DNA of 64,000 nucleotides from Sebastes aleutianus (Eukaryota; Chordata; Actinopteri; Perciformes; Sebastidae): the NCBI GenBank assembly GCA_916700875.1, contig CAKAKS010000032.1, positions 21,753,629-21,817,628 on the forward strand. Reading direction: 5' to 3'. This document shows positions 61,990 through 64,000 of the stretch, piece by piece. Position numbers and translations under genes: made by a program. The first letter of the stretch is position 1, and each line of letters begins with the position of its first letter. The notes below the pieces were generated by a model. The model saw only the letters and a list, made by a program, of their open reading frames with translations. It did not search any database and was not told the DNA's origin.

Positions 61990-63671
61990 CTGAAAAGGGA
62001 GGAGAAAAATAAGATCTGAGACCAGTTGTCTCACAATTAAGTTTTTTTTCTGCAGAGTAATGACCCCTTTATTCTGCCTGAATGTCAATAGTAGGGATGT
62101 TAATAATTAACCGTTAACCGACATTAAGAATTTTTGCGGATTAATGCTATCAGTTAAAATATTAAAGATTAAATAAAAAGCGAGCAAAACTCAGGAGCGG
62201 CTTGTGACTTAAAGGAGAATAGCTGGTCCACCATAACAGCCCACCTTAAGAGAGTTTGAGCCAGTGTTGTTGCTTACGCCAGGGCTAACCCCCTTCACTT
62301 TAATCAGCAGGCGGCTAGCAAGACACGGGAGCAGTAGCATTTATTCACCGACAAATAAACTGTACACACACTGCTACGTTCAAAGATATATCGCCACCAA
62401 CCCCACACTCACCGCCGCCACACACACACTCTGTCTCCCAACCGAACACTTGCTAAAGGTACGCCGTGCTCACGGAGTACGGCACGCAGACAAACAGCTG
62501 GACGCGCTGTTCCTATTTTTTCTGTCGCACGCGTCGAGGACGCAGCAACATGGACGAGAACAGCTGATTAGTTTAGTTAAACTGAGCCGTCAGGGCCGCT
62601 GTCAGTTGGAGAAAACCGGGTCAATTGTCCTGGATGTAGAGGAGGACATTAACTTGATTATTGTCACTTTGAGCACAAGCATTGACGCCTGCAGCTGTAT
62701 GCATAGTGTCCACCACAGAAAAACTATTACGAGGTACCTGGGGTCAAGAAAAGCACAGCACAAAAGAGACAACTATGGAAAAGGAGCCTTCACTACAGTA
62801 TCAGTACGAAGCCTCATTTTGATCCGCTCCCGTTTGCGTGTGTTTTTTTTAATGTAGCTCAATAGAAAAAACAGAAAGACCTACAAATCGGGTGCATTAA
62901 AACGCAGGAGGACAAAGAGAGCAAGAAAAGCATCCTGTGCTCCTCTTACATCTTCTACCTGTTTGGATTATTTTGTTCAGTATTGTGGGATACACAATGG
63001 ACTAATGTTACACTAAACAGGGACAACAACTGGCGAGTGAAACATCCACATTTAATTTTTATTAACTTAAATTGTGGGTATGAAGAAATCCGTCATAATG
63101 TTAGATTAATCTGTTTAATTCCCTGTTTACCGTATCTCAGCACTTGTCTGTGTCACTGCCTGTGCTGTTGTCGCATCCCGGGCACGAGCAGGATGCATGG
63201 CGGGCTATATTATGTAATTTCCAGTAACTATCACAATATAAAATGTAGATAGCAAGTACTACTAACCCATCTTTTAAGCAGTTACGTCTCCAGTCTGATT
63301 ATGGAGCACACAGCTGATATTACATGTTTTTTTAATATGTCGTAGGACAGAAGTGCATATTTAACACATTCAGTGTGGACATAGAGCGCCCGAGCGATAG
63401 TTGGACGCTCGCATCCAGTTAGGACACGGTATTAGACCAACTCATAAAAGCTGCATTACGCCAACAGTTTGATTCTTATATGTTAGGGGCAGTTCTGAGA
63501 CAATGTCAAAGTTTGATAAAATATCAGTGAACACAGCAGATTTCTGGATATTTGCTCTATGACTTTATGGAAATGCAACATATAAAAAGAATTAACTGTT
63601 TTACAGTTGTTCCAGTTTGGCCATTACCAGTAAGATGATTTTATTTTCATCCTCAAGCAACAGAAACTCAC
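61990..63671 (-). other. eIF5A-family intron containing a transposon fragment
   Basis: GT-AG intron between the two recognised eIF5A exons. From 62092 it contains a sequence starting TAGGGATGTTAATAATTAAC, followed by CpG-rich DNA with a 197-codon open frame (62264-62857) that I do not recognise. No other exon was found inside it. Confidence 0.8.
62092..62960. mobile_element. Partial hAT-like DNA transposon remnant in the eIF5A intron
   Basis: The left end begins TAGGGATGTTAATAATTAAC, of the TAGGGxTG form typical of vertebrate hAT termini and like the ends at 9922 and 48890. The interior is CpG-rich and unlike the flanking AT-rich intron. I could not find a matching right terminus, so the copy is probably truncated and the right limit is approximate. 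Confidence 0.45.
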
Positions 63672-63803
63672 CATCAACGTCTCTCCTTGGTCAAACCGCT
63701 TCTGGATTTCTTTGCCCAAGTCACCCGCTGGCAGTTTAAGGTCGTCTCTCATTTCTCCATTGTCATCCATTAACGAAAGGAACTCATCTTCGATGTTTAC
63801 CAA
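63672..63803 (-). CDS. eif5a: eIF5A-family internal coding exon (C-terminal OB-fold domain)
   Basis: Read on the minus strand this exon gives 44 codons with no stop. It starts LVNIEDEFLSLM, continues through GEMRDDLKLPAGDLGKEI and ends FDQGETLM. This follows the C-terminal S1/OB-like domain of eukaryotic eIF5A closely, including the family signature of acidic residues before DLKLP and the GDLGKEI stretch. eIF5A is the hypusinated cytosolic factor that helps ribosomes through difficult peptide bonds and in termination. The exon is bounded by a pyrimidine-rich acceptor ending TTTAG (AG at 63804-63805) and a donor GTGAGT (63671 downward); both junctions are phase 0. The domain carrying the hypusine lysine would be encoded upstream, outside the window. 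The presence of introns argues against a processed pseudogene. The paralogue (eif5a, eif5a2 or a divergent fish copy) cannot be decided from this segment. Confidence 0.93.
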
Positions 63804-64000
63804 CTAAATGTGCCATCAGGTAAAGAACAAAAAAAAAGTTAACAGTTAAAACATTAATATGGTTTAATATTTATTTATTTTTTAAATGGAGAAATAATGT
63901 ATAACCAGTGCCAGTCAACCTAATCTTAGGTGGCATTCCAAAGCACAACAGTAGAACATCAATAGTGGCATCACTCTTAGGCTGCATTCACACCAGATCA
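63804..64000 (-). other. Upstream eIF5A-family intron, incomplete
   Basis: The acceptor at 63804-63805 is preceded, on the minus strand, by a T-rich tract (about 63828-63838). No further exon is seen before the window ends. Confidence 0.8.

Noticed and set aside
62264..62857. 197-codon plus-strand frame within the eIF5A-family intron
   Set aside because: It lies antisense in a probable transposon fragment and shows no transposase motif that I can identify.
1..64000. Search for tRNA, rRNA, snRNA, known microRNA seeds, CRISPR arrays and bacterial operons
   Set aside because: None recognised by reading; short direct repeats here are microsatellites or transposon pieces, without CRISPR spacing.

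Overview
The window is vertebrate nuclear DNA, and everything in it points to a ray-finned (teleost) fish. It is AT-rich and full of long (CA)n/(TG)n microsatellites. It carries Tc1/mariner, hAT-like and foldback elements and 3' fragments of LINE-type retroposons of kinds familiar from teleost genomes. Its only clear host gene has spliced exons. There are no bacterial operons, ribosome binding sites or CRISPR arrays. Nearly all open frames in the first 58 kb are chance frames or products of repeats, so the density of real genes is very low.

Layout. 0-16 kb: gene-poor sequence with nested miniature elements (364-1085, 2406-3170, 6181-6614), an about 150-bp direct duplication on either side of a miniature element (7.9-8.9 kb), and a complete hAT-type element with a perfect 8-bp target duplication (9922-10632). 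15.3-16.0 kb: a GC/CpG-richer island that could be a promoter or first exon, not proven. 16.2-20.4 kb: a long-TIR element carrying a second family inside it, then a nearly intact Tc1-family transposon (18131-19751) with 215-bp inverted repeats and a transposase broken by one 2-bp frameshift. 20.4-33 kb: more miniature elements, microsatellites and no gene. 33.2-35.1 kb: a duplicated repeat module and a retrotransposon 3' end (reverse-transcriptase C-terminus plus tail) split by a GAT-rich repeat and a deleted Tc1-like element. 35-52 kb: gene-poor, with a pair of foldback elements in opposite orientation (42.7 and 50.4 kb), a 21-bp minisatellite (45.4-45.9 kb), a perfect 22-bp-arm hairpin (47.04 kb) and two hAT-type elements with target duplications (48.9 and 51.2 kb).

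52.4-57.8 kb: the most striking object, a 5.4-kb A-rich minisatellite made of 11-14-bp CTGAAAA units, ordered at about 102 bp, about 915 bp and about 1065 bp. On the minus strand it is open in all three frames (up to 1024 codons) only because its composition lacks stop codons. The same strand reads as a long series of T-tract + CAG motifs that resemble splice acceptors.

58-64 kb: the 3' part of an eIF5A-family gene on the minus strand. It has a 44-codon exon (63672-63803), a 1.68-kb phase-0 intron holding part of a DNA transposon, a terminal coding exon (61921-61989) and a 3' flank. Upstream exons, including the one with the hypusine lysine, lie beyond base 64000. I found no multi-gene system; the interest lies in the hierarchical minisatellite beside this gene and in the nested transposon history.
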